A DNA stretch of 64,000 nucleotides from Heterodera schachtii. Lineage: Eukaryota > Nematoda > Chromadorea > Rhabditida > Heteroderidae. The translations under genes were made by a program, and so were the position numbers. The DNA lies in the NCBI GenBank assembly GCA_023374025.1, contig SIJG01000009.1:155591-219590 (forward strand). The letters are read 5' to 3'. Within the stretch, counting starts at the first letter, position 1, and every line of letters begins with the position of its first letter. Below, piece after piece: positions 31,680 through 42,759 of the stretch. The notes under the pieces are model-generated. The model ran no database searches. It saw only the letters and a program-made list of their open reading frames with translations, and was not told the DNA's origin.

Positions 31680-32740
31680 GGGCCTATTTCAATTCCCATC
31701 GTATCTCAGATAAGACGTCGTATCGTGTAAAATTTTGTTTCAATTTCCATCATTTCACGACGTCTCATCGTATTTACGATCATCTTTTATAAGATGGGAG
31801 AAAAATCGTAAATACGACAAAAAATCGTGAATATGATGCAATTCTGTTTCAATTCAAATTGCATGATGTGATGTCAAAATCGCGTATCCGACATCATGAA
31901 AGTGAAAACCAAATTGTTTAATAATATAAAATTGATTAAATTAAATGGAAATTATTATTTTTAAATATTAATGAATAGTTATTTTTAAGTTTAATAAAGA
32001 ATACACATAGGTGTCCAATATATAAAGCCACCCTAAAACTTGCTAGTTCTAAAAATTTGCATAAACATCAAATATGGAACAATTTACTTATGTAAATAGC
32101 AAATCGAAATAATGGTCTCCAAAATTTATGACATAATTCACAAAGTTGATGTAAATGACTTTTTTTGATCAGTATCAAAATTTCGGTTGACACAATTAAA
32201 ATGGAATAATTTAGACCAATTGACTAAATTTTTTAATAAAATTATTTTTTTGTAAAAATTTTGCGAAAACCTTTGAGCTTCTGAAGAAATTATCAAGAAA
32301 AACACAGTAATAATAATTCACATAATTAATTATCATTTGAATTACATATCATTAGAAAAAGGAGACTTCATTCTATAAAACAAAATTTATTTTATAATTT
32401 ATATTTAGAATTTAAATTTTTTGTGAATTTTTTAATTTTACATGACGGGACCAAAATACATGGGTTGGACCACGGATGAATTTACACGATTTCTTCCCTT
32501 GGTTTCGTCGTATATACGATGTCGGATATACGATGGTCGGTTGTAAATTGAAACAAAATATACGACATCCGACGTTTTTTCCATGATGTTACGACGATCG
32601 TATATACGACATCGGGACGATGAATTGAAACAGAAATGTCCGACATCGCATGTTTTTTATTGAAACAGAATTACACGATGCGATGTCATATCGGAGATAT
32701 GACATCACATCGGAGATACGATGGGAATTGAAATAGGCCC
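31680..32740. mobile_element. Harbinger-like MITE, 1061 bp, TSD CAG
   Basis: Ends GGGCCTATTTCAATTCCCAT and its reverse complement are flanked by CAG (31677-31679 and 32741-32743). Paralogous sequences at 38449 and 24893 read TACATCAGATGGGCTC without the insert, so the site is exact. Both ends are rich in ATCGTATATACGA/GACATCG palindromes. A 3-bp duplication and GGGCC ends suggest PIF/Harbinger. There is no transposase. Confidence 0.85.
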
Positions 32741-32919
32741 CAGATGGGCTCAAATTCATTATCCTTCTCCACAATTCAATTAAATAGGTCATTTATCAAC
32801 AAATCGTTCATTCACTTCTGGTGCTGATCACTTTGGTCGATCATTGCGTCAAGAGGCCTAAAAAACGAAAAGCATAAAAATGGATATTTGAATAAGCATT
32901 ATTCATTCACTGACCCATC

Positions 32920-34275
32920 TCAGATGTCGATCCGATTCCACTGATCAATAAAGTTCCATCCAATCGCTTCCTTTTCCCATTTTGTCCATTTGTTTTCTTC
33001 GCGCACAATCGGACAACGGATCAGAAGAAAATAGCCGATATCTTTCATCCTCAATGTCAATTGCTCCCGAGTCAATTCGTTGATCAGATCGAAGAGCAAA
33101 ACGAACTCAGTGAAAGTTGGCGGAAATCGAATGAAAACGATGAAATTGACGGGAGATGAAGCCGAGGCAAAAGCCTAAAATGAGGGAAAAAAATTGGTTA
33201 ATAAAAGACAATGACAATTTACAGTTGGGGAGGGGGCACGAAAACCAAAAGAGAGTCGCGGGATCACTTTGGAGCGGGACATTTTTGCGCCGCCAAATTA
33301 AAAATGCGCCAAAAACTTTTGCCAAAAACGAGTTGAAAATATCTTCCAAAATATATTTTTGTCAACAAACCCCAAAGACCGTAAAAATGCCAAATAAAAC
33401 AATCAAATCGCAATCACCGCTTTGAAGTCTTCAATCCTTGACGACCAATTCCGACAATTCATGTACAACCAGCATTTGAACACCTTTGGCACACCGTCAG
33501 GTCGCGGAGTGAAAAGCCATTTGGCCACCGTTTGTCCATTGGAAGCATTGGCATTGTCATTGCATGGGAATTCGGCGAAAAAACCGTCATAATAGGCATT
33601 GATAATGCGTAGCGATGGACAGTCGTTGAGAATTGACGGCACGAATTTGCGCAAACGGCGGAAAACTTCGTCGGACAATTGGATGCCATGAATGTTTCTC
33701 GCGATCATTGGCCAAATGTTGTGCAAAAAGAACTCCAAAATGCGTTCCTTGAATGTATCGATGGTCAAATTAATTGGACAGGTGCCAAAAAGTTGGCGAA
33801 AATTGCCGGGAAAAGCGATGGCATTGTTGTTGCAGTATCTGTGAAAAATGATGGAATTGTTATACAGTCATAAAACAAAAACAAAAGCACCAAATCTCAC
33901 TTAAATGAAATGGCTTTGAATCCGACGACTTTCTTTGGCAGCGGATTTGGCGGAATTGGCAATGCTTTTCCAGCGTAATTGACAATTTCCATTCCCACGG
34001 TGCCATTCGCTTCGGATTTGAATTTAATTGCCATGGATCTCAGAGTCCAGCGGCGAGTCTTGAAGTGTTCATCCACATAAAAGTCAAAACGGTGGCTGAT
34101 CATCGCAATTCCAAGGCCAAGTTGTGAAGCCGGAAGCAAATCGTACACACAAAGCCAACAATCGGCGGAGATGAAACTGAAAAAAAGGAAAACAAAATTA
34201 AAAATTGGCATTTAATTTTAAATTTTACATTGCTTTCGCCATTTTCTCCTCCGCTTCGTTTCGATTGTCAGACAT
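32920..34275 (-). CDS. F-box-like family A protein A10 (332 aa)
   Basis: Exons 34229-34275, 33901-34176, 33418-33838 and 32920-33174 join in frame to 332 codons plus TGA. MSDNRNEAEEKMAKA is followed by F-box-like FISADCWLCVYDLLPASQLG, then YCNNNAIAFPGNFRQLF, IHGIQLSDEVFRRLRKFVPS, AKWLFTPRPDGVPK, and exon 4 with LLFDLINELTREQLTLRMKD and KWTKWEKEAIGW, ending RIDI. Intron 3 (243 nt) is long for this family. It belongs to the direct duplication with A12, and is divergent from A11. The tail exon remains only as 3' sequence. The substrate is unknown. Confidence 0.78.
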
Positions 34276-34818
34276 TTTGTTGAGCGGAAATGATTAAGAT
34301 AGTTTTCGTCGGATTTAAATGGCTTAGCAAAGATGAAAAATTATGTGAAATCAGCAGTTTCCTTTTTAAAATCTGTTGGTTTTTGCTGAGCGGCTGTCCT
34401 TTTGCTCCCCGAAAAGATCAAAGATTAGGGATTTGTTTGGTTTGCAATAAATCATAAAAACGTTTTCCTGGAAGTTTTCGAGGTCTCTGATCATGAAAAG
34501 ATATATATCCATTTTGACGAATTCTAATCCTTAACCAGAATTCGAACAAAAAATATATATGAAAATGCAGGTCTTTCTAATTTTGATTGTTTGGTTCAAA
34601 CGGAAGCCATCGGCGGGGGTTCCAATTTCATTCAATTCAAAAACACCGTAGAGACCAAAAATGAGAAGGAAAAGGGTAAAATGTCGAGAAAAAATACGCA
34701 AAATGTACAGAATCATTTTTGAAGGAATTGTCAGGGAGAAAAATTTGACGAAAGAAACGAAAAGAAATAAATGGCGAAAGAAAAATAATAATGAAAAATG
34801 GCGGAGGAGGAGCAGCCA

Positions 34819-34826
34819 CTTTTATA
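34819..34826 (-). promoter_or_regulatory. TATA box of A10
   Basis: TATAAAAG followed on the minus strand by GTGGCTGCTCCTCCTCCGCC, the family A promoter block. The duplicate copy for A12 is at 40514-40521. Confidence 0.55.
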
Positions 34827-34980
34827 CTAATTTATTTTGCCAATTTTTACAATTTTATTAAAAATGTTTTTCTTCACCGAATTTTCATTCTTTGCTTTTG
34901 AGGCACTTTAATATTGCTTATAAAATTTAATTAATTAAATCAGTCGAAGAAAATTGTCTTAATAATTTCCCCTCAACAAA

Positions 34981-35587
34981 ATGTCAGACAATCGAAAAGA
35001 AGCGGAGGAAAAAATGAAAAAAGCAATGTAAAATTAAAATGCCAATTTTAAAATGCCATTATAAAAATTTCAATTTTAAATTTTGTTTTCCTTTTTTTCA
35101 GTTTCATTTCCGGCAACGGTTGGCTGGCGGTGTTCGATTTGCTTCCGCCTTCACAAATTGGCCTTGGAATTGCGCTGATCAGCCACCGATTTGACTTTTA
35201 CGTTGACGAACACTTCAGAACGCGCAAATGGACATTGGTATTTATTCGAATTCGACGCAAAATTGGAGAGAATGGCACAAATCAAATGGAAATTGTCAAT
35301 TCATCGTCGAAATCATTGCCAATTCCGCAAATTCAAATGCCACGCAAAGTCACCGGCTTCGCAAGCATCTCCATTACGTAAATTGGCGATTATGCAAAAA
35401 TTAAGCAACATTTTTCTTATTTTTTTTTAGTTACATCGACCAAAATGTCAGCGATTTTCTCAACCGTTTTCGTCCACTTTTCGCCTCATTCTGTCCAATC
35501 AATTTGGCCATTATTACGTACAATAACCGCATTTTGGAGTTCATTTTGCGAATGAGTGATTTGCTGAGAAGTGATCGATCAGTTTGA
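34981..35587 (+). pseudogene. F-box-like family A copy A11, 3' deleted
   Basis: Exon 1 (34981-35027, MSDNRKEAEEKMKKA) and exon 2 (35102-35377, FISGNGWLAVFDLLPPSQIG) are intact; exon 3 starts at 35431 (YIDQNVSDFLNRF). At about 35549, after LEFILR, the sequence jumps to what lies after the stop in its duplicate A13 (42146 on), deleting about 930 bp. The frame ends at 35585-35587. The F-box-like part could still be made, but the C-terminal half cannot. Confidence 0.8.
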
Positions 35588-36154
35588 ATTATGGAAATGG
35601 AAACTGAATTTGATGCTGTTTAACGTGCTCGTAAAATTGTTCATTTTTTTTTTCATTAGCGTTTTCAAAAATCCAAAAATTGTAACGAAATCCTTTGAAA
35701 AATATTGCTTTTTGGGTTGCGAACGCCGGCATTTCTAACAAATAAGGGCGTTGGTGTTTTAAGTCGGTTTTTCAAGTCTTTAAATTAATGAATTAATTCT
35801 TTAATAAATAGGGATGTAATTTTGACCATTTCCAAATCTCGAATCTGAATTCGGTGTTCAGATCACCATGTTCGATAAGAAAACGAAACGAAAAATAAAA
35901 ATTTTGAAAACAGAACGAAAACTTTTTTTGAAGACAGAAAACGAAACAAAAAAAAACTTTGGCGGACGCAAACGATATATTTTGTTGAATTTTGTGAGAC
36001 TAGTATTCTTCAATTAAAATTTCAAAATATGTATTGGTAAAGGCCTAATTCATTTTTATAATAAAAATCACATACGTACAACAACATTTAAATAGCAAAA
36101 TCCAACATTTAGATCACATAATTGCATCAATTAACCAATCAATTCATTTCTTCT
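35588..36154. repeat. Duplicated 3' flank (pairs with 42185-42748)
   Basis: Nearly identical to the sequence after A13, including a GAAAACGAAACGAAAA-type repeat (35876-35960) and the run GTGAGACTAGTATTCTTC. No gene. Confidence 0.6.
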
Positions 36155-37589
36155 ACGGGAGTTTTAACGGAAGCGGGATTTTTACGGGATTCCCGTTCGG
36201 GACTCCCGTCCCGGAAAATTTTGAACTCCCAATCCCGCTCCCGGAAATTTTTACCCAAAAACGGGAGTAAAAATGCACTGGTAAGAATTGAGTTTTTTTG
36301 GTAAAAATAATGATTTTTCATTGAAAATCTGTTAAATATATAGCCAAAATTTCAAAAAAATTTTCCCGGCGGCGCCTATTGGCACCGCCGGACTCTTAAA
36401 ATCCTTAATTTTCTTAAAAAAATGCCTCAAATTTTCAAAAAATGGCTATTTTTGGACATAATCTAACATGTATTGTATTCAAATATTTAATTTTTTTTTT
36501 CCCTGCGGCGCCTCGGCACCGCCGGCCTCCCTCCTCCTCTTGGTTCCCAAAAAGTTTTTTCAAAAAATACGCCGCAAAAAGTTGTTAAAATTAATAAAGT
36601 GAGTTAAAAACGTATTTCCAGAGGTTTTCGGGACCGCTGATCATGAATTTGAACTCTATTTGACGAATTTCCGAACCCTATCCCGAAATTCGAACATTTA
36701 GTTGAACTTAAGAAATTTGTTAAATTTTTTGTTTTTTTTTGAGTATGTGTTGAATTACATGGCATTAACGCTTGGTCTGAGTCAATATAATATGAGCACC
36801 ATATCGGAGAATCATGGAGCACGCATTTTGGCACAGTTAAAACCGATTTTTGAAAAAAATTTTCAAAAAAAATTCGAGTTTCGGGTTAGGGGTTCGGAAA
36901 TTCGTGAAATAGAGTTCAAATTCATGATCAGCGGCTCCGAAAACCCCTGGAAATACGTTTTTATCATTAAAAACAAAAAAATTTTTATGTGGGTCAAACT
37001 GTACAAGTACCCAGAATTTTTTCAAATTGCTTCAAATAAAATTTTTTATAATTTATTTGTTGACTCACTTTATTAATTTTAACAACTTTTTGCGGCGTAT
37101 TTTTTGAAAAAACTTTTTGGGAACCAAGGAGGAGGAGGGAGGCCGGCGGTGCCGATAGGCGCCGCAGGGGAAAAAATTAAATATTTGAATACAATACATT
37201 GTCAGATTATGTCCAAAAATAGCCATTTTTTGAAAATTTGAGGCATTTTTTTAAGAAAATTAAGGATTTTAAGGTTCCGGCGGTTCCAATAGGCGCCGCC
37301 GGGAAATTTTTTTGAAATTTTGGCTATATATTTAACAGATTTTCAATGAAAAATCATTATTTTTACCAAAAAAAAAACTCAATTCTTACCAGTGCATTTT
37401 TACTCCCGTTTTTGTGTAAAAATTTCCGGGAGCGGGATCGGGAGTTCAAAATTTTCAGGGACGGGAGTCCCGAACGGGAATCACGTAAAAATCCAGCTCC
37501 CGTTAAAACTCCCGTTCACCGAAAAAAGCGGGAGTCGGGAGCGGGACTCCCGTAAAATCCCGCGGGAGTCCCGGTCCCGCCGGACTCTA
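36155..37589. mobile_element. Large palindromic foldback element (arms about 650 bp)
   Basis: The left arm (ACGGGAGTTTTAACGG..., CACTGGTAAGAATTGAG, GC-box at 36365, a second GC-box at 36505, AATTAATAAAGTGAG, GATCATGAATTTGAACTC) returns inverted in order on the right, ending GGCGGGACTCTAG-like with TAGAG. The centre is about 36740-36800. It carries four GC-box copies and one inverted pair of GATCATGAATTT units. A half-copy is at 45706-46290. The right end CGCCGGACTCTAG resembles the TAGAGT hAT ends. Confidence 0.7.
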
Positions 37590-37609
37590 GTTATCACTTT
37601 GCTTTTCCC

Positions 37610-37725
37610 TTTTCAGCTTCATCTCCGCCGACTGTTGGCTTTGTTTGTTCGATTTGCTTACGCCTTCTCAACTTGATCAGCCACCGATTTGACATTTACG
37701 TCGACGAACACTTCAAACGCGCGTC
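37610..37725 (+). pseudogene. Fragment of F-box-like family A exon 2
   Basis: After a TTTTTCAG acceptor: FISADCWLCLFDLLTPSQL, then a 16-base deletion into ISHRFDIYVDEHF in another frame, ending at CAAACGCG. The same deletion is present in the copy at 45590-45680, so the two share a common ancestor together with the adjacent element. Confidence 0.7.
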
Positions 37726-37879
37726 CAATTGCTTTTGGGTCTGGACGCTGGGTCCAAATTCTCAAATTTTGAATTTTGACCCGGCCTGATTTTCAGAAAC
37801 ACTTCTTGTTTCGCTGGTCGCTCTTTTCTCTGAGGTTCACTTTTCTGCTTCGTTTCCCTTTTTTCTCTCGCTTTTTGTG

Positions 37880-38185
37880 GACTCGGATGGGAAAGTGCCC
37901 ATGGGGCTGGGGGGTTTGGTATTTCAATTTCATTATTTAGCGATGAAAATTTTTTTGGAATCAGCTCACAACCCCATGGGCACATGCGCATCACCAGACC
38001 CCTGGCCCCACCAGCCCCCAGCCCCATGGGCACTTGCCCATCACCAGCTCCCTAGCCCCATCAGCCCCCAGCCCCATGGGCACTTGCCCATCACCAGACC
38101 CCTAGCCCCATCAGCTCCCAGTCCCATGGGCACATGCCCATCCCCAGACCCCTATCCCCATCAGCCCCCAGTCCCTTTGTGTTTT
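37880..38185. repeat. CCCATGGGCA minisatellite
   Basis: About five tandem units of roughly 45 bp, each with CCCCATGGGCAC.TGCCCATC, CCAGACCCCTAGCCCCATCAG and similar. C-rich on the plus strand. No gene is visible up to 38616. Confidence 0.75.
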
Positions 38186-38616
38186 TCGCAATGGAAATTT
38201 TTTAGTTGATTTTTTCTACAAAATATTCAAGCCATAAAAGGTGTTTGTTTATTTTTGTACATTTTTTGTTAAGAAAATATTTTTCTCTGTTCGATCCTTT
38301 AGGGTTATACATATGCAAGAGAAAATGCGACTGTATTTTAAAAAATTTCCCACGGTTCCTATCGTTATGTCGGACCCGCTTAATGTATCCTAAAAGCAAA
38401 TATACATACATATAATATTGTGATCACTGCAACAATTTTATATACATCAGATGGGCTCAAATTCATTATCCATCTCCACAATTCAATTAAATAGATCATT
38501 TCTCAACAAATCGTTCATTCACTTCTGGTGCTGATCACGTTGGTCGATCATTGCGTCAAGAGCCTAAAAAATGGAAAAGCAATAAATTTGAATAATCCAT
38601 CATTCACTGACCGATC

Positions 38617-39970
38617 TCAGATGTCGATCCGATTCCACTGATCAATAAAGTTCCATCCAATCGCTTCCTTTTCCCATTTTGTCCATTTGCTTTCGTCGCG
38701 CACAATCGGACAACGGATCAGAAGAAAATGGCCGATATCTTTCATCCTCAACGTCAATTGCTCCCGAGTCAATTCGTTGATCAGATCGAAGAGCAAAACG
38801 AACTCAGTGAAAGTTGGCGGAAATCGAATGAAAACGATGAAATTGACGGGAAATGAAGCCGAGGCAAAAGCCTAAAATGAGGGAAAAAATTGGTTAATAA
38901 AAGACAATGACAATTTACAGTTGGGGAGGCGGCACGAAAACCAAAAGAGAGTCGCGGGATCACTTTGGAGCGGGACATTTTTGCGCCGAAAAATTAAAAA
39001 TGCGCCAAAAACTTTTGCCAAAAACGAGTTGAAAATATCGTCCAAAATATTGTTTTTGTCAACAAACCCCAAAGACAGTAAAAATGCCAAATAAAACAAT
39101 CAAATCGCAATCACCGCTTTGAAGTCTTCAATCCTTGACGACCAATTCCGACAATTCATGTACAACCAGCATTTGAACACCTTTGGCACACCGTCAGGAC
39201 GGGGAGTGAAAAGCCATTTGGCCACCGTTTGTCCATTGGAAGCATTGGCATTGTCATTGCATGGGAATTCGGCGAAAAAACCGTCATAATAGGCATTGAT
39301 AATGCGAAGCGATGGACAGTCGTTGAGAATTGACGGCACGAATTTGCGCAAACGGCGGAAAACTTCGTCGGACAATTGGATGCCATGAATGTTTCTCGCG
39401 ATCATTGGCCAAATGTTGTGCAAAAAGAACTCCAAAATGCGGTCCTTGAATGTATCGATGGTCAAATTAATTGGACAGGTGGCAAAAAGTTGGCGAAAAT
39501 TGCCGGGAAAAGCGATGGCATTGTTGTTGAAGTATCTGTGAAAAATGATGGAAGCGTTATACAGACATAAAACAAAAAAAAGCATCAAATCTCACTTAAA
39601 TGAAATGGCTTTGAATCCGACGACTTTCTTTGGCAGCGGATTTGGCGGAATTGGCAATGCTTTTCCAGCGTAATTGACAATTTCCATTCCCACGGTGCCA
39701 TTCGCTTTGGATTTGAATTTAATTGCCATGGATCTCAGAGTCCAGCGGCGAGTCTTGAAATGTTCATCCACATAAAAGTCAAAACGGTGGCTGATCATCG
39801 CAATTCCAAGGCCAAGTTGTGAAGCCGGAAGCAAATCGAAAACACAAAGCCAACCATCGCCGGAGATGAAACTGAAAAAAAGGAAAACAAAATTTAAAAT
39901 TGGCATTTTAATTTTAATTTTACATTGCTTTCGCCATTTTCTCCTCCGCTTCGTTTCGATTGTCAGACAT
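38617..39970 (-). CDS. F-box-like family A protein A12 (332 aa), duplicate of A10
   Basis: Exons 39924-39970, 39596-39871, 39115-39535 and 38617-38871 join to 332 codons plus TGA. Nearly identical to A10; visible differences include FISGDGWLCVFDLL (Asp-Gly replaces Asp-Cys before the Trp), DTFKDRILEFF and IVRDESKW. Intron 3 (243 nt) contains a CGGGATCACTTTGGAGCGGG segment also present in A10. Divergent from A13, with a TATA box at 40514-40521. Confidence 0.78.
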
Positions 39971-40513
39971 TTGTTGAGCGGAAATGATTAAGATAGTTTT
40001 CGTCGGATTTAAATGGCTTAGCAAAAATGAAATAATTATGTGAAAATCAGCAATTTCCTTTTTAAAATCTGTTGGCTTTTGCTGAGTGGCTGTCCTTTTG
40101 CTCCCCGAAAAGATCAAAGGTTAGGGATTTGTTTGGTTTGCAATAAATCATAAAAACTTTTTCCTGGAGGTTTTCGAGGTCTCTGATCATGAAAAGATAT
40201 CCATTTTGACGAATTCTAATCCTTAACCAGAATTCGAACAAAAAATATATATGAAAATGCAGGTCTTTCTAATTTTGATTGTTTGGTTCAAACGGAAGCC
40301 ATCGGCGGGGGTTCCAATTTCATTTAATTCAAAAACACCGTAAAGACCAAAAATGAGAAGGAAAAGGGTAAAATGTCGAGAAAAAAATACGCAAAATGTA
40401 TAGAATCATTTTTGAAGGAATTGTCAGGGAGAAAAATTTGACGAAAGAAAAGAAAAGAAATAAATGGTGAATGAATAATTATAATAATGAAAGTGGCGGA
40501 GGAAAAGCAACCA

Positions 40514-40521
40514 CTTTTATA
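40514..40521 (-). promoter_or_regulatory. TATA box of A12
   Basis: Minus-strand TATAAAAG followed by GTGGTTGCTTTTCCTCCGCC, matching the box of A10. Confidence 0.5.
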
Positions 40522-40675
40522 CTAATTTATTTTGCCAATTTTTACAATTTTATTAAAAATGTTTTTCTTCACCGAATTTTCATTCTTTGCTTTTGAGGCA
40601 CTTTAATATTGCTTATAAAATTTAATTAATTAAATCAGTCGAAGAAAATTGTCTTAATAATTTCCCCTCAACAAA

Positions 40676-42144
40676 ATGTCAGACAATCGAAAAGAAGCGG
40701 AGGAAAAAATGAAAAAAGCAATGTAAAATTTAAAATTAAAATGCCATTTTAAAATTTCAATTTTAAATTTTGTTTTCCCTTTTTTTCAGTTTTATCTCCG
40801 CCGATTGTTGGCTTTGTGTGTTCGATTTGCTGCCGCCTTCACAACTTGGCCTCGGAAGTGCGATGATCAGCCACCGTTTTGATTTTTACGTCAACGAACA
40901 TTTCAAAACTCGCAAATGGACATTGGCATTTATTCGAATTCGACGCAAAATTGGAGAAAATGGCACCAAAGAAATGGCAATTGTCAATTCATCGTCGAAA
41001 TCATTGCCAATTCCGCAAATTCAAATGCCACGCAAAGTCACCGGCTTCGCAAGCATCTCCATTACGTAAATTGGCGATTATGCAAAAAATTAAGCAACAT
41101 TTTTCTTATTTTTTTAGTTACATCGACCAAAATACCATCGCTTTTCTCAACCGTTTTCGTCCACTTTTCGCCTCTTATCCAATCAATCTGGCCATTATTA
41201 CGTACAATAACTGCATTTTGGAGTTCATTTTGCACAACATTTGGCCATTGCTCGGAAAAAACATTCATTTCATTGAATTTACTGCCACATTTTTCCACTG
41301 TTTGCGACATTTCGTGCCGTCAATTCTCAACGATTGTCCTTCGCTTCGTGTTATCAATGCCTATTCCAGTGGTTTCTTCATCGAATTTCCGGCCGATGAC
41401 AGTGCCACGGCATCGGATGGACAAGCGGTGGCCAAATGGCTTTCCACTCCCCTTCAAAACAATGTGCCAAAGCTGTTCAAATGCTCTTTTAACAAGGATG
41501 ACGGAACTTTGGCGTCGAAGATTGAAGCATTCAAAATGGTGCTTATACTAAATTTTTTTTTAATTTGAATTTATGGGAATTTCGGTGATCTGACAAAACT
41601 GTTGTTTAAAATAGTATGGACAAAAAAAAAAGTCTTTTCCTTTGGTTTTCAATCGGCACCAAAAACGGACCATATAAACCGTGAAAGTGCCCATCTCTGG
41701 GTTTTTGTCCCCTGCTCAATTGTAAAAATGTCATTCTTAATCAAATCAATTTTCTCCATATTTTAAGCATTTGCTTCGGCTTTTTCCCCGTCAATTTCAT
41801 CGTTAACATTTGGTTTTCGTTCGTCTTTTGCTTCCTCCGTTGTGCTCTTTGAACTGAGCAACGAATTGACTCGGGAACAATTGGCATTGAAGAGAACTCA
41901 ACATAACAACGATTTTCTATTAGTCCGTTGTCCATTTTTGCGTGACGCGAACAAATGGGCAAAATGGGAAGAGGAAGCGATTGATTGGAACATCATTATC
42001 ATGGAGGAATAAAATTTTCATGCTAATTGATGAGAATGATATCGGAGATGGGTCAGTGAATGATTATTCAAAAATTAAAATTTCTTGCGTTTTAATTTTT
42101 AGTCTTCTCGATGCAACTCTTGGACCAAGTGATCAGCAGTAGAA
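40676..42144 (+). pseudogene. F-box-like family A copy A13, broken exon 4
   Basis: Exons 40676-40722 (MSDNRKEAEEKMKKA), 40790-41065 (FISADCWLCVFDLLPPSQLG) and 41118-41538 (YIDQNTIAFLNRFRPLF ... PADDSATASDGQAVAKWL ... AFKM) are open and correctly phased. The exon 4 acceptor is altered (TTTTAAG before CATTTGC) and the exon has at least one frame change before FELSNELTREQLALKRT, then a stop after IDWNIIIMEE. A tail exon is still recognisable (LLDATLGPSDQQ, about 42103-42144). A shortened protein lacking the C-terminal domain is possible. Confidence 0.7.
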
Positions 42145-42759
42145 GTGAATGAGTGATTTGCTGAGAAGTGATCGATCAGTTTGAATTATGGAAATGGAAA
42201 ATGAATTTGATGCTGTTTTAACGTGCTCGTAAAATTGTTCATTTTTTTTTCATTAGCGTTTTCAAAAATCCAAAAATTGTAACGAAATCCTTTGAAAAAT
42301 ATTGCTTTTTGGGTTGCGAACGCCGGCATTTCTAACAAATAAGGGCGTTGGTGTTTTAAGTCGTTTTTCAAGTCTTTCAATTAATGAATTAATTCTTTAA
42401 TAAATAGGGATGTAATTTTGACCATTTCCAAATCTCGAATCTGAATTCGGTGTTCAGATCACAATGTTCGATAAGAAAACGAAACGAAAAATAAAAATTT
42501 TGAAAACCGAGAATGAAAACTTTTTTTGAAGACAGAAAACGAAACAAAAAAAATTTTGGCGGACGCAAACGATATATTTTGTTGAATTTTGTGAGACTCT
42601 AGTATTCTTCAATTAAAATTTCAAAATATGTATTGGTAAAGGCCTAATTCATTTTTATAATTTTCTGAGAGCAAAAATCACATACATACAACAACATTTA
42701 AATAGCAAAGTCCAACATTTAGATTCACATAATTGCATCAATTAACCAATCAATTCATT

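Noticed and set aside
37917..38209. 110-codon His/Pro-rich frame in the minisatellite
   Set aside because: Produced by the CCCATGGGCA repeat; no flanking coding sequence.
38202..38415. Two overlapping 69-codon frames on opposite strands
   Set aside because: AT-rich sequence around the duplication boundary; no family resemblance or splice structure.
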